The translations under genes were made by a program, and so were the position numbers. Under the pieces are notes generated by a model that saw only the letters and a program-made list of their open reading frames with translations, was not told the DNA's origin and did no database searches. Shown in pieces: positions 48,201 to 59,796 of a stretch of DNA of 64,000 bases; the first letter of the stretch is position 1; each line of letters begins with the position of its first letter. Source of the stretch: Amphibalanus amphitrite. Lineage: Eukaryota > Arthropoda > Thecostraca > Balanomorpha > Balanidae. Location: the NCBI RefSeq assembly GCF_019059575.1, contig NW_024883098.1, positions 62,001-126,000 on the forward strand. Direction: 5' to 3'.

Positions 48201-51200
48201 GGTGAATGTCCGAGCATCTAATGTGACATCCTACGGAATTTTCAGTATACCCTGGAGAGTTTTGTGGAGAAGCGCGAGACAAAGTGGAAGTTTGAGCCGT
48301 TCTCGGGAAATGGTCTTCCGGCCGGCGGGGGCCCGGCGCCTCAGCCGTGGGAGATTCCGCTCACACCGGGGGCGCTGTTCAAGGTGGGATCACTACTGGT
48401 CGGGCTACCCAACACAGCGGCGCAGCTAGAGCTGTTTTATTGCTTGGCCGCCCTTATCACTCTTATTAGTTTATGTGCTTATACAAGGGCGCAAAGATAA
48501 TTTTTGAAAGCTATGCATTTCTCGCACTGGTATGATTTCAAAGAGGCAACAAAAGTTTCGTTAACTTTCAAAGAAAGCTAATTCTTGCTTGTTTTTACAA
48601 AACGTAGTCGCAAGCCCCGATCAATCAATAGGTAAATGAACCCCATCCAAGTTGCCGCGGATCGTGTTCTTCCAGGCCCCATACTAAGTCGGGACTACTA
48701 TGAACGTCAAACCCCTTGGGACCCCACTTTTTTCCGATAATTTTTAAATGCGTCAACTTTCGTTGACAATATTCTGGCAATGTATGTTTCAGAACCTGCC
48801 GAAACTTTTATTACTAAGGTATTTTGACGCCAAACGATTATGGAAGGTACTTCTCATTCACTCGTAATGCTAAGGTCAATTCAGGCCCGGGCAGAGGCTT
48901 GCGCTCGGCCACACTCGAGCCCCGCCACCAGCGCCATCTGCTCTAAATGCCATCTACCAGCGCCCGCTACCGCTACCAGCTACCGCCCACCATCAAGCCT
49001 GAATGGAGCGATAGACGCGAGTGACCGGTCGCCGGGCAAGGAGCGCCGGAGGGGTAGGGCGGAGCTTAGCGCTGACGTCATTGCGTGGCTCCGCCCCATG
49101 AGCGCGTAGCCTCTACCCAAACAGCAGATTCGTTCCGTGAAATTTAACATTACGAGTGAATGAGAAGTACCTTTCATAATCGTTTGGCGTCAAAATACCT
49201 TAGTAATAAAAGTTTCGGCAGGTTCTAAAACACACATTGCCAGAATATTGTCAACGAGAGTTGACGCATTTAAAAATTATCGCAAAAAAGTGGGGTCTCA
49301 AGGGGTTTGACGTCCATAGTAGTATCGAGTTCCGCATTTGCCGTGCGATAACGTTCACTCTGACTGTGGGGCCTGTGTTTCAGGACGAGAAAAAGGTGCT
49401 ACAGGTGCCGAACACTCAGACGCTGAGGCCCTGTCACGACTGCCAGGCTCACGGGGATGTGCGCTGCAAGCACTGCGCCGGCAGGGGGCAGGTCAGATTA
49501 CCACACGATCACCACTCACCACATGGGTCACCAAACACTGCCGTCAGAGGGCAGGTCAGATTACCACATGGGTTACCTCACGGGTCATGAAACACTGCCG
49601 ACAGGGGCAGCTCGGTCACTGCTCGGGTTACCGTTGGGACAACTGGATTATGAGCTCTCCGGACAAATATTTCGGAAAACGTCTGAACTCGACAGCACTC
49701 AGGTAGTCAATCAAAGAGTCTTGCTATGATCCGCCCCCATGTAAACTGGGATGGACTCAGCCCCGGCGATTCACAGGGGTGCCTGCCCAGACAAATGTCT
49801 GCCCCTAATTACTGTCATCCTTCCGGCTCTGAAATGATCTCGTCAGACCAAAAGGGCCTACCCCCCTCCCCCCCCAAGTGTCAACGCCACCAGAGCTGAC
49901 CTGTAACACCATCCACCGCCAACGCTCCCAGGACCGGTGAGCAGTGAAACTGGTGTGACCCCATCGTCTGTATACCCCATACCTGGCCTGGCCGGCCTGC
50001 CCGCCTGTGTGCCTCAGAAACCTGATCTTTAGTCCCATCCTTGTGCACGCTTCTAAGAACCGATGACCTTGCTTGGGCCTTAAGCGTACCCCAGACCTAA
50101 CCTGTGCTGACGCCCCTGCACCCCTCCCCAGGACCGGTGCGGCCAGTGCGGCGGCAGCGGACAGCGGCTGGGTGACGTCTGCAGCCGCTGCGGCGGCGTC
50201 GGCACCAACAAGTGCACCTGGTGCGTCGGCAACGGCATGGTCACCTGCACCACCTGCAAGGGCAAGCGCAACCTCAAGTACTTCGTCGAGATGACCGTCA
50301 CCTGGTGAGCGCGCGCACACTCACCGCGAAAGAGAAAGAAAGAAAGGAAAGAGAAGAAAAGAAGGAGAAAGGAGAGAAAGAAAGAGAAAGGCAAAGATAA
50401 GGGATAGAAGACGCTGGACAATTGATCTGCGGTCCGGAACTGGCGGTGTTCTGTGGCGAACGAAGACGTGTAGGTGGGTTAGGTACGGTAACCAGTCAAT
50501 GTAGCAACAAACTGTGAAAAAAGTTCACTTACGGACGTGTTCACGAAACAAAGTACAATCTCCCCTCCCCTCACTCCCCCCCCCCGTCCCACCCCCAGGA
50601 AGGTGCACGCCGACCGGTACGTGGTGGAGACTCCGGCCGGCCTGCCCGACTCGGAGGTCACAGCCGTCAGTGGGGAGACCGTCTGCCAGGCCAAGGCGCA
50701 CCTGGTCTGGCCACTGACCGGCTTCCCCGACAGCCGGATCGTGACGGCCTCCGAGCACCTGGTCAGAAAACACCACACCGGGTGGCCGATGGGACGCATT
50801 CTGCAACAGGTATGGTACGGGGACATTCTCTGACAGGTATGGTGGGGGGACATTCTGTGACGGGTATGGTGGGGGGACATTCTCTGACGGGTATGGTGGG
50901 GGGACATTCTCTGACGGGTATGGTGGGGGGACATTCTCTGACGGGTATGGTGGGGGGACATTCTCTGACGGGTATGGTGGGGGGACATTCTCTGACGGGT
51001 ATGGTGGGGGGACATTCTCTGACGGGTATGGTGGGGGGACATTCTCTGACGGGTATGGTGGGGGGACATTCTCTGACGGGTATGGTGGGGGGACATTCTC
51101 TGACGGGTATGGTGGGGGACATTCTCTGACAGGTATGGTGGAGGTTTAGTGTGACAGGTATGGTGGGGGGACATTCTCTGACAGGTATGGTGGAGGTAGA

Positions 51201-51587
51201 GTGTGACAGGTATGGTGGAAACATTCTGTGACAGGTATGGTGGGGGACATTCTCTGACAGGTATAGTAGAGACACACTGTGACAGGCTTGCACGGTATGG
51301 GACATTTTGCAGCAGGCATGATTTTGGCAGGCATATACGGTACAGAAAATTCACGACATAAGAGAGGACATATGACCGCTTTCTGGTGCGTGTGTTTCTC
51401 CTATTGAAAACTATCTAAAATTGTCTTCCCTCTTCCTTAGCGCCACGACGTGCAACAGATCGCGATACACAGCGTCTCCTACAACTACGGCGGCAACGAG
51501 GGCACCTTCTTCGTCTGCGGCCACGAGCGGAACGTCCACTTTCCCGACTACCCGTCTCAGTGCTGCGGCTGCTGCGCAGTCATGTGA
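45240..51587 (+). CDS. SSUH2-like protein with DnaJ-type cysteine repeats, seven exons (paralogue 2)
   Basis: Exons: 45240-45549, 45982-46181, 48246-48383, 49384-49491, 50132-50304, 50599-50809, 51441-51587; phases agree and give 428 residues. Exons 2, 3, 4 and 7 have exactly the same lengths (200, 138, 108, 147) as in the minus-strand paralogue, and every intron has the same phase. The domain order is also the same: HCCYGSGP, ETKW, PWEIP, then cysteine pairs (CHDCQAHG, CKHCAGRG, CGQCGGSG, CSRCGGVG, CTWCVGNG, CTTCKGKR) and a C-terminus ending CCGCCAVM, a possible CaaX box. The N-terminus differs: it carries eight-residue repeats rich in Pro, Tyr, Ser and Gln. ATG at 45240 lies two bases after the AG of an acceptor, so the leader is spliced. 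Introns contain three repeat insertions. The molecular function of the family is poorly known. Confidence 0.9.
45255..45480 (+). repeat. 24-bp coding repeats (QNPPYPSQ / AAPQYPSQ)
   Basis: Within exon 1, four copies of QNPPYPSQ-type units are followed by about four AAPQYPSQ-type units, all in frame. The paralogue lacks them. The DNA units are nearly identical, which suggests recent slippage expansion. Confidence 0.9.
46287..48084. mobile_element. 1.8 kb element with GGGGCATTCC ends
   Basis: GGGGCATTCCACGTCAAATC is repeated exactly and inverted at the right end. ATAG flanks both sides (46283-46286, 48085-48088), a possible 4-bp target duplication. An internal segment near 46620-46740 recurs inverted near 47630-47755, so the element is a long imperfect palindrome. 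No transposase is seen. It fills most of intron 2 of the plus-strand SSUH2-like gene. Confidence 0.8.
48694..49323. mobile_element. Foldback-type element with about 190-bp arms
   Basis: ACTACTATGAACGTCAAACC and the following 170 or so bases recur inverted, with few changes, at the right end. The 250-bp middle is GC-rich and unrelated. No clear target duplication is visible. It makes up about 60 percent of intron 3 of the plus-strand SSUH2-like gene. Confidence 0.8.
50810..51290 (+). repeat. 27-bp minisatellite starting at a splice donor
   Basis: Units reading GTATGGTGGGGGGACATTCT, then CTGACGG or CTGACAG, repeat about 17 times, regular at first and degenerate later. The first unit starts exactly at the GT of the exon 6 donor of the plus-strand SSUH2-like gene, so most units present another G|GTATGG donor-like site. 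Confidence 0.92.
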
Positions 51588-52446
51588 TGACGTCACGATG
51601 TGGGGATGACGTCATGTGATGTTGAGATGAGGTTATGTGATATGGGAATAGCGTCGTGACGGTATTCTCATTGCGTCATTGACACTACGGTAAATGAAGG
51701 TTTGTGACCACAGGCCAGACGGCAGAGCTTTTTGTACATTTTGAGCGCTTTGTTTGCTTATCAGCTGTATTCCACGCATTCGTGTACTGTGATGTACACG
51801 TGGTGTTAACTTTTTATTTTTTTGCAGCTTGGATAGTCTCCTTTTATAGGCGATTGTGCACACATATACGGTGTAGTGATCATGCAGGGTTCATATTCCA
51901 GCAGCTGCGTTCAGTGCCTTGAATGACTCGGGGAAGCTTCAAGGTAAACAATTAGCAGGACCAGTTTTCGTAAAAACAAACTTTTCTTTCCTCGAAGCGT
52001 GTTTTTCTGTACTGCTATCCAGTATAAGCAGACAATCTCAGTCTTATCGACCATCCCCACACGCTTGATATGCATCTTTTCCACATGTCACTGATGACAT
52101 AAAATTCGCATCAGCATTTCAAATCAAGCAAAAAAGGAGGATGAAACGCATGGATGATATTTTATAAGCACATTTAATTGACCAAGTATCTTATGAATTT
52201 TTCAATCGGCAGTTTCATGGTATAGCCCATTGCGATTAACACTTGTATTGATTTATGACGACACACATAGGTACTTACCAAAAATTTGGCGCAAGACACC
52301 AATTTATAAAATCCTGAGAAAAATTTGATATCAAAACATGTGATGTCGAAATAGCATCACCAATATGGACTAAAAGTACGTTACTCGAGCGATAAAAGCT
52401 AAAAAATCATGCATGGCTCGAGATTATACAAGCAGATCTACTATTG

Positions 52447-52710
52447 TATCGACACCTTTTTTTTTTTAAACCCCACATCTGCTCTCCCGTGAATTTCCGG
52501 GAGGCACGAAAGATCTCCTTTTAAAAGTGTCCAATCGTCCGATCCTGATCAAATATGTGTGTTCGTAGGCCTGTTCTGGTATTGCTTTATCTGCCAAGAC
52601 AGACAAACTTGAGAAAAATCGAGTGATTGTACCTTTTTTTAAGGTCTCTAAACCAACTTGTCTGAAATTCACCGGAGAACAAATGTGGGGTTGAAAAAAA
52701 GGTGTCGATA
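52447..52710. mobile_element. TA-flanked MITE, 264 bp
   Basis: TATCGACACCTTTTTTT at the left mirrors AAAAAAAGGTGTCGATA at the right, and AACCCCACAT / ATGTGGGGTT continue the match inward. TA at both ends suits a Tc1/mariner-type MITE. Confidence 0.75.
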
Positions 52711-53071
52711 TGAGGCTTGACATGCTCCTAAATTTGATAGCACGTCGGACTTGAGCCGAAAACGGCGTCCGGATGTAAAATATTACGTACATCACTACAC
52801 ACTCGGCAGATCACAGGAGATTTTACGATCCACGGCAGATAGGCATAATCGTCATTTAGTGAAAATATTACGCAGAAGCCCTGTAGTCCCTGCAAAACCT
52901 GATAAGATGTTACATGTTACGTTCCAGATAACATGAAAAATATTGTGCAACCATTATCAATAAACATGCACAGATAAAATAACATGATTGATTGCGTATT
53001 AAGCTCGCATCGGTCCCAACCACGGCCCCAGTAAGCGTATTAACATATGGATACCGTAAAATGCTTCATCA

Positions 53072-53077
53072 TTTAAT
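53072..53077 (-). terminator. Candidate SCLY poly(A) signal (ATTAAA)
   Basis: ATTAAA on the minus strand, about 100 bases after the SCLY stop codon. Confidence 0.4.
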
Positions 53078-53174
53078 ATTACGCTCCATGACATCGTTAT
53101 GTCGTTCACGAACTACACGTATATCGTTATCAGATTCGTTGACCCAGCCCGTCGTTCCTCCCCGCTTCACTGAC

Positions 53175-56100
53175 CTACGCCGCGTCCTCCTGTTCCTCCC
53201 CCGCCTCCCGCAGCGCCTGTCTCAGGTCCTCCACCACGTCCAGCACGTCCTGTTCGCTGGTAGCCCGGCCCAGACTGAGCCGCACCGTTCTCCGGGCGTC
53301 CTTTGGAGAGACGCCACTCCGGAGCAGCACCCCGCTGAGACCGCCGACACCCCGCGCCCCGTCCGGCGCCCCGCAGAGGCCGGGCGCCGCCGAGACGCCC
53401 TCATCTCCCACATCACCTGATGTCTCCGGTGTTTCCGTACGTGGTTCTCTCGCCCCAGTCACCACTGTAGTAGCTGTATCACGGTCTCCGGCCGGCGCCG
53501 CGGGCGTCTCGTGGCAGGCGGAACCCACGCTGGCCAGCAGGCGCCGGCACCGGAGCAGAACCTCCCTGCCAGAGCGGCGGCTCGAGAGGACCGCGCTGCA
53601 CGTGTTGGGCAGTCGGGGCGAGTCGCGCAGGTTGATACTCTCGGCCACGCCAGTCTCCTGTTGCGGGGAGCGTAGAGTTAGATCAAGTCTCACGGTTGTT
53701 GGGAGTGAGAGGGACACGTCGAACAAACGCATGACAATCGAGAGACAGTCGCGAGTAAGATAGCCTGCTGATCTCGACATTCAGTTCAGCAATACTCTGC
53801 CCTGCTGTGCGATACTACATAGCAAGGGCACCCGATTCATTATAGTTGTTTGGACGACACTGTTCAGTTAAATAACAAAACGTCATTATTCAAGGCCCTA
53901 ACACAGCTCTCATTCTACATTATAAATCGCGCGATAACGTTTGTTCGAAGGCGCTCCAAACGCACCGTTACGCTTTACTTCCAGCCCCCGACTGACCAGA
54001 AGCCGCCGCTCCAGCAGATCTCTGAGTCGCTCCATGTGCTGTCGGTCCCTCTCCAGACCCTGCTGCACCAGCCGACAGGCGGTGCCCAGTCCGCGCACCA
54101 GCGGGGTGATCTCCGTTCCCGGCCGCACACCGCCCTCCTGACCGCCGCCGCGCAGCAGCGTGATACACGCACTACCGTCCGCGCCGCGCGTCAGACCCAG
54201 GGCAGAGGCCCACAGCGCGGCGATACGCGGTCCGTACAGCTGCCGGAGGGCGGCGGCGAGTCAGACTTCGGGGCGGAGGGCTAGCAGAGAATGGAAGCGG
54301 TTGAGTAAAGCACCCCAACAAAACATTCGTTATTAACCTTGGCAAACCAGATAAGCAAGCCGCAAAGTGCAAACTGATGCGCATAAAAACAGCATCAGTA
54401 ACATTTGTTTCGTCAAACATTAATCATTTACGCCGTTTCTCTATCATTGCTAAACATCTGTCCTGCTTGACAACACGAACAAGAACCACGCACGCGGGTA
54501 GCTACTGTCACTGCAGCCTCCCCTACCTTATGGCCGACGACAGTGAGGAAATCGACACCGAGCCGACAGACGTCCACGGGCAGTTTGCCGACCGTCTGAG
54601 CCGAGTCCGTGTGGAGCCAGATGTGCTGGCGGTGCGGGGACTCGGACAGAGCGCTGGAGAGAATCGGAATAATAACAATAAAGAGTTAGGGTGGCGGCTC
54701 TGAGGGACAGCGATGCTGACAAGGAAAGCATAGCTTGAAGGGCAGCAGGTAACGATTAAGGAGCAGGTGACGTAGCATTCGATACCAAACTACCATTCAC
54801 ACATTCGCATACCATTAGAACCAATGTCAGATTATTAAAGATCCTCGATCTTCCGAGACCTAAGAGACCACCTAGCTCACCGTCCGATCGCCTCGATGTC
54901 GTTGACCACCCCAGTCTCATTGTTGGCGTGCATCACCGAGACGAGGCAGGTATCGGGGGAGAGAGCCGCGCGCAGTTCCGACACGCTCACCCGGCCCCCC
55001 GCGCGGCACGGCAGCCGGGTCACTGCAGAGACGAGAGGGGGTGATAAATCGGACACAATGCCGCACAAACAGCATACTCACCCGGCCCCCCGCGCGGCAC
55101 GGCAGCCGGGTCACTGCAGAGACGAAAGGGGGGGGGGGTGATGTATAGAACATGACGTATCACAAGCAGCACCAATAACCTATTCACAAAGCAAATACAC
55201 AACGGGGTTCGGTACACAACGGACAAAAAACGCACATCCATTCAGAAATCAGTGCTCAACACAAGCCCTGTGCACCGTAGCATATAGAGTAGCATGCATT
55301 GTTGGCAACATAGCTGCGACCGGAATATAAGACCGGATAGTCGACACGAACAAGTATTTGTTGACCGTTACGTGAAAAGTTCGATACAGGAGAAACAGAT
55401 TAGCCAAAAAAAAAAAATCGACACATCTATCTAAGTAGCTACAGGAAAAAGTTGGCTATACTTGTGGAGACCCGCTATTAGCGAGGTCTAAGACCCATGA
55501 TTCCCGGCTGCAGTATAGCACACACCAGAGCAGACTGATCATGCTAACCCACCAGAGCAGAGTCGCCGCCGCTGCAGGTCGGCGACCGGCGCCTCGACGG
55601 CGTCGTGCTCCGTGTCAGAGATGATGAGGTGCGGTGTGCCCCGGCGGCCGGTCGCCCGGTAAAACTCGAGAGAACCGCGGACCACCATATTGTTCGCCTG
55701 GAAACGGTACGAGGCAGGATGCAAATGCAGCTTTAACGAAAGAAAATTAACGGTGAAGACTGAAGAGCACTTAAGACAAGTCTAGACTGAATATAAGTGC
55801 AAAGGGATGTAACATTCCAACTTATTTGTGCCTTCCCTGGTTTATATGAAAGTAAATGTCAAATTGGACCTACACGTACACCACCCTATCATTCTTCCAC
55901 TCAAGCCACACTGCACTTGACGTGCAGGAGTTGCTTTCAAAAAGCAGTCAAACTGGGGGAACCCCGACCCACCTCAGTGCCCCCGGAGGTGAAGATAACG
56001 TGCTCTGGCTGGGCGCCAATGGCCGCAGCCACGTGACTGCGTGCTTCCTCCAGCACGCGGCGCGCGCTCCGGCCTGGTGGGTGGGTCGAGCTCGGGTTGG

Positions 56101-56212
56101 CCCAGTGCCGGTGCAGCGAGTCGGCGATGTCAGCCTTCACCTCGGCCGCCAACGGAGTGGTGGCATTGTAGTCCATGTAGAGCGTAGGGTCTGGGTTGGT
56201 GTCACTCACCAT
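53175..56212 (-). CDS. SCLY: Selenocysteine lyase, six exons
   Basis: This PLP enzyme of the class V aminotransferase / NifS family releases selenide from selenocysteine for reuse in selenoprotein synthesis. Minus-strand exons: 56212-55973, 55697-55553, 55022-54881, 54653-54527, 54239-53979, 53657-53175; phases agree and give 465 residues (about 445 in humans). Landmarks: [10 protein letters not shown] and FTSGGTE in exon 1; MHANNETG in exon 3; [10 protein letters not shown] and the PLP lysine K218 in GHK at the very end of exon 4; [14 protein letters not shown] in exon 5; the active-site Cys353 in SVGSACHE and RLSLGR in exon 6. The pattern fits SCLY better than mitochondrial NFS1. A low-complexity stretch of about 45 residues follows the active-site cysteine. 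The ATG chosen has a CACACCATGG context; the frame is open further upstream through a palindrome, which I take as non-coding. Confidence 0.92.
54986..55125. repeat. 49-bp direct duplication covering the exon 3 acceptor of SCLY
   Basis: The block at 54986-55034, which includes the acceptor and first coding bases of exon 3, recurs at 55077-55125 within intron 2 (period 91). The extra copy keeps CTGCAG as acceptor and meets GTGAGT after 32 bases (55113-55082). Confidence 0.88.
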
Positions 56213-56340
56213 GGTGTGTGGTGGTATGAGATCTGAGGAGTAGGTGGCTTGAGCAAGAATACTAAGAGAAAATGATAGGAAAAATCCTAAAAACAAAAAT
56301 CTTCCATCTGTAACGTTGATGAAAATAAATTCCTGCCCGG

Positions 56341-56455
56341 GGCCGGGATGATTCAATAAATGTCACCGAGGTTTTTTAGCGAAAACTCCGAGGGCCGTTA
56401 GGCCCGAGGTGCTTTTCGCTAAAAAAGCGAGGTGACATTTATTGAATTCCCGGCC
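56341..56455. repeat. 115-bp near-perfect palindrome upstream of SCLY
   Basis: Two arms of about 55 bp (GGCCGGGATGATTCAATAAA... and its inverse) surround a four-base centre. It lies about 130 bp upstream of the SCLY start codon, so it is in the promoter or leader. Confidence 0.85.
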
Positions 56456-56932
56456 TTAGGGCTGGAAGGTGTTTCCCATACCTGCCAAAAAGCTCACAAC
56501 TATAATTGATAGTGACGTCAGCAGCCGTGTGGTTCAGTTCAACGCGTTTAACCACACCCCTTGAACCACACGGCTGGCAATATTAAAGCACTGCATTAAA
56601 CTTTGAAAAGTGTGGTCTGTGCACGTGACATTGAAATGCCTGGATGTCTCGATTTAATCATGCAATGTAGCAGGTATGGGAAACTTGAAAATTGAAGGTA
56701 TCATGGGTTTTTAATTATGCTCACTGGTCCAATAGCAGTAGGCGGAACTATGGCCAAGCCTGCCATTTTTGGGAATGCATTTTCGTTCCTATAGTTGGGA
56801 ATGAAAAACCTAAATATGGGAATGCTACGTAGGCATTATTTAAAACAAGAAGAAGAACCATTAAATGACGTCCAAAAAATATAGAGCGATTGTAAACCGC
56901 CTGATATCCTACACTTAATTTGACACTTAATA
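56456..56932. other. Upstream spacer of SCLY
   Basis: AT-rich DNA with no gene seen. AACCACACGGCTG / GTGTGGTTCA words around 56530-56575 form a short inverted pair. Confidence 0.4.
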
Positions 56933-56977
56933 ATGTAACGGAAGTTAGCCCACATTCAGCCCACATTCGGCCCAGCC

Positions 56978-59675
56978 GCATATTTACGTCTGGACAACGA
57001 GTTGCGGGGAAAAGTGCTGATTGTATTGCAGTTTTAGGAGTCGGTGATTAGGCTGGATTTTTGGGTTACTTTTTCGTTCCGATTCATGTATTTCATAGTG
57101 TTTGGCTTTTGAATATTTTAGTTCTTTCAGATAAATATTACTTGCCTTACAACTTTTGTAAAAACGTTTCATTTTTTATAAGCCGACGTTCAGAGTCCTA
57201 AAAATACATCAGCACTACAATCATTGTAAACAAACAAATGGAGCACCACTTGGCTCTGTTCCAAGGCCATTTTTTAGTTTATCTGTTGGTTTTCTTGCTC
57301 TTGTACGTCGTTTTGTTGGACGTTTTGAATCCCTGAAGATTGACTTATATCATATTTAAGAAGCATGTTGACTGAAAACAAATCAAAATTGTGTTTCTTT
57401 AATGTAAAAAACTGAAGTTTTACCGAAAACAATCTTAAGTATCCAGGAGGCTGACAGAGCTCCTGACTCCTGAGCAATATCAATATCAAGTTGAACAAGT
57501 TATGAAATTTTGGTTGATAAACGCAAGTTGATCGGGCTCATATATCAGCAGGAAAAAGTAAAATTAAAAGAGCTTATTGTCCAAAAACAAGCTATAGTAT
57601 TGCAGACCTTGGAGCAATACTGAAGAGCACGCTGAGCAGGATCATGCCAGAAAATGTTGACTGATGAGCGCATATTGATGTATTGGTATGAATATTGAAT
57701 GATAACTTACAACAGCAAGATAAATTAGTGCTAACTATCAAGTTTAAATCTAGAATGAATGGACTTGGGCAGTTTTACTATGCTTAGATGCTATGCAGAT
57801 TGTAATGTGCCAGTGCATCAGTATACTCAGTGTCTGGCAAATGAAACATGCGATCATTCCATTGCTACTGGAGGAGAAAGCTTGGATCACTAAATCCACT
57901 TTATGTTGATTTTGATGTTAATCATCATCACTGTATTTCTTGAAAAAAGGATTGTAGTAAAGGATTGTCAAAGAAGGATTGTCAATGTGACAATCCATGC
58001 AACGAGGTGATCATATTATGTGTTCATAGTCATTCGTGATAGTCATTATTGGTCCAATATACAATGGCAAAGCTCTCAGTCTCAGCGTTTCTTCCTGTGG
58101 ATGGCTAGCAGTGACTCAGAGCTTAGAAGTATTAGTTTTCTTTACAGGGCTGGGATAAAAAGTACTGAGGGTAATCTTCCACCAAGGAACTCTACTTTGA
58201 CGTGGTATGAGATGTAGGCACAAGTAGGTAGGTGCTCAGTTCCTATAGTCAGTATAGTTGTGTATGTTTAGTTGGGTTAGCTGAGATTAGATTGCTAGTT
58301 TTTAATTTGCCAAATGTCCATAAAAATGTGACCTGAGCAATGAGCATACCTGAACCTGACTAACCTGACAGCTGACCTAACCTCAATCATCACACATATT
58401 AGCAGCCTACCCAAGACCTGCATGGCAGTAGCACCCAGTTATAGGTAGGTACTCACCCTAACTCAATCTTACCTGCTAACCTTCAACTTGCCAAAAGTTA
58501 GACTTATAGCTCACATTGCCAAGCTGCATCCAGAGAAACAGTCAACTGAGGAACTGGCTCATTGGGTGGCTGGTGTGAGTCTGTGCATTTAAAGTGTTTC
58601 TTCTCTGAAGCTGCTCTGCACTGCTGTATGTCATGTTAGATGCTCAAAAAATGTGGGAAATGATTACTAAGCTACTTTAGTGCTTTGTTAATGCTCGAGA
58701 CATGAACAAGTACAGATCCTGCAGGGTTCAGCTATGAGTTAGGTACTGAGTATGTTATGTGAATGTGCTGTTCCCTGTTTGACCGTAAGTATACAAACAA
58801 GCACAGGGTCACAGTTATATTCAATCTCCACATAAACATACAACAAAAACAGCCATATAGCCTAACTCCGAACACACCACAGATAACTTAAGCCTTTGTA
58901 GGCACAAAAATGTTTTGATTAACAGGACAGGTTTACAATATATCCTCTGTCCTTGGGGGATCTTGCTGCCAAGTTGAGGTATGATGACTGAACTTCAGGA
59001 TTGATCAACCTTTTCTTAGCCACTGCTTATATACGAGAAAGACCAAATGCTTGTTTGTTTTGATTTACAGGACATGTATACAATATATCCTCTGTCCTTG
59101 GGGAATCTTGCTGCCAAGTTGAGGTACGATGACTGAACTTCAGGATTGATCAACCTTTTCTTAGCCACTGCTTATAAACGAGAAAGACCAAATTGAAATG
59201 CTTGTTTGTAAACTGCGTTGAAAATTTAATGATCCACCTTCAATTCTGACATGAAGGCACAAATGAAATGGTTCCCTCTCCTTTTGGAATACACAAAGCA
59301 AAATATTTAATAAATTTTAGTGGATGGACAAGAGCAATTAGCATATCTTTCCATCAAGTTAACTTCTGGCACTGTTGATGAATTACACTGACGCTTATTC
59401 GCTTCATATTTTGTAACAAACGCGCTAAAACTGCAACATAACAGCACTATATGCTTCTTGACAAAATGCAATAGTATTAAAAATTTAGCCCTGATTGCAT
59501 TCATTCTTGGTGACAACGTAATTACAAAATATTTTGTATCAACTATTAAATTCCGGCCGAAAACAGTGCACGGTTTAAAAAAGAATCATTCCAATGACGG
59601 TCCATTCTTGCGGTCCTGAAATCGCCACTATTTCCGGCCTCTCCAACGCAACTCGTTGTCCAGACGTAAATATGC
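56978..59675. mobile_element. Second Mutator-like element nested in the left terminal repeat of the first
   Basis: GCATATTTACGTCTGGACAA, continuing through GAGTTGCG, recurs inverted at the right end (about 29 bp). GGCCCAGCC is duplicated exactly on both sides (56969-56977, 59676-59684), another 9-bp target duplication. The 2.7 kb inside is AT-rich with no long open frame, so it is non-autonomous or decayed. Confidence 0.88.
58914..59200. repeat. About 144-bp tandem duplication
   Basis: ACAATATATCCTCTGTCCTT and following sequence occurs twice with a few differences, inside the nested Mutator-like element. Confidence 0.85.
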
Positions 59676-59796
59676 GGCCCAGCCCAGATTGGGGCTGCCA
59701 AATCTAGGGAAAAATCTAGAAATCTAGGGAAAAATCTAGAAATCTAGGGAAAAATCTAGAAATCTAGGGAAAAATCTAGAAATCTAGAAATCTAGA

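Larger units (their letters stand above)
51588..53174. other. Spacer between the convergent SSUH2-like and SCLY genes
   Basis: The two genes point toward each other, so this should contain both 3' untranslated regions. It is AT-rich and, apart from one MITE and a candidate SCLY poly(A) signal, shows nothing I recognise. Confidence 0.45.

Noticed and set aside
50479..51354. 291-codon minus-strand frame made of HHTRQRMSP repeats
   Set aside because: It reads the antisense of an intronic minisatellite and overlaps real SSUH2-like exons on the other strand.
55937..56356. Extension of SCLY to an upstream Met at 56356
   Set aside because: The extra residues come from the palindrome and AT-rich leader; the Met at 56212 has better context and fits family length.
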